Assembly (NCBI GenBank): GCA_029939545.1
Contig: JAOZSS010000044.1
Location: 1-14,112, forward strand
Origin: Kiritimatiellia bacterium
GTDB taxonomy: Bacteria > Verrucomicrobiota > Kiritimatiellia > UBA8416 > JABMPJ01
Length of the DNA stretch: 14,112 nucleotides
Direction: 5' to 3'
Made by a program: the position numbers and the translations under genes. The notes under the pieces were generated by a model. The model was not told where the DNA came from, did no database searches, and saw nothing but the letters and a program-made list of their open reading frames with translations. Of the stretch, positions 13,866 through 14,112 are shown one piece after another; the stretch's first letter is position 1, and each line of letters starts with the position of its first letter.

Positions 13866-14112
13866 GCGCCATCCTCACGGGCGGGCGGCTCGGAATCGGC
13901 GGCCGGAGCTTCCGGGGCGGGCGAGTTCGCCTGATCGCCGGACGATTCAGCCGTCGGCTCTTCGGCGGGTGCGGGCTCCTCGGCTGGATCAGGCTTATCC
14001 TTGGAAACCGGAGGTGCTTTCGCGGCCTCTTCCGCTTCTTTCTTCTTATCGATCACGTCGCGCTCTTCCTCGCTCAGCACGCGGTCGTGCTCCACAATCT
14101 CTTCGACGTCAG
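13862..14112 (-). CDS. ftsH: 3' end of a probable ftsH (AAA+ membrane protease), cut by the window edge
   Basis: The frame is open to the window edge, so only the last 82 residues are visible and the catalytic domains are outside. The first visible part (DVEEIVEHDRVLSEEERDVIDKKKEAEE) resembles the helical end of FtsH. It is followed by about 55 residues rich in Pro, Ala and Glu that look disordered. The assignment rests mainly on position: ftsH directly before folP is a common bacterial order, and the two overlap by 4 nt here. A GTG at 14095 is internal, not a start. Other proteins with an acidic tail cannot be excluded. Confidence 0.6.
   Translation of the reverse strand, partial: DVEEIVEHDRVLSEEERDVIDKKKEAEEAAKAPPVSKDKPDPAEEPAPAEEPTAESSGDQANSPAPEAPAADSEPPAREDGA

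Overview
The window reads as bacterial chromosome, GC-rich over most of its length, with nearly every gene on the minus strand. Gene families and gene order (ftsH-folP-cdaA-cdaR followed by ftsK, a RodZ-like gene and rimO), the REP-type Y1 transposase and the short GGAA-rich repeats inside genes fit a member of the PVC superphylum, perhaps Kiritimatiellota or Lentisphaerota. That placement rests on recall of family traits, not on a search, and is tentative.

Right half (about 6386-14112, minus strand): a compact housekeeping cluster. In transcription order it holds the 3' end of a probable ftsH, folP (dihydropteroate synthase), cdaA (diadenylate cyclase), cdaR (YbbR-domain regulator of CdaA), ftsK (DNA translocase), a RodZ-like HTH membrane protein and rimO (ribosomal protein S12 methylthiotransferase). 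The first five genes overlap by 4 nt or sit 4 nt apart, and the last two are 9 nt apart, so translational coupling is likely. The single large gap (8621-8809) carries two strong palindromes.

Middle (5828-6385): a spacer with a tandem GGGAATTTCCC palindrome, a lone plus-strand gene for a 54-61 aa single-pass membrane protein, and hairpins where that gene converges on rimO.

Left half (1-5827, minus strand): a more accessory block. It holds a 198-aa protein with two CxxC pairs, an N-acyl-D-amino-acid deacylase, a UDP-GlcNAc 2-epimerase (wecB), a 1.1-kb Y1 (REP-associated) transposase element with perfect 25-bp inverted ends, and an IclR-family regulator. One inverted end forms the last codons and stop of wecB. 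Both enzyme genes carry in-frame, low-complexity GGAA-rich insertions at loop positions. The IclR gene has an unusual nested dyad, both layers sharing one axis, across its probable promoter.

I see no tRNA, rRNA, CRISPR array, phage module or defence system. The most unusual material is the set of small repeats and how they interact with coding sequence, not a new multi-gene system.
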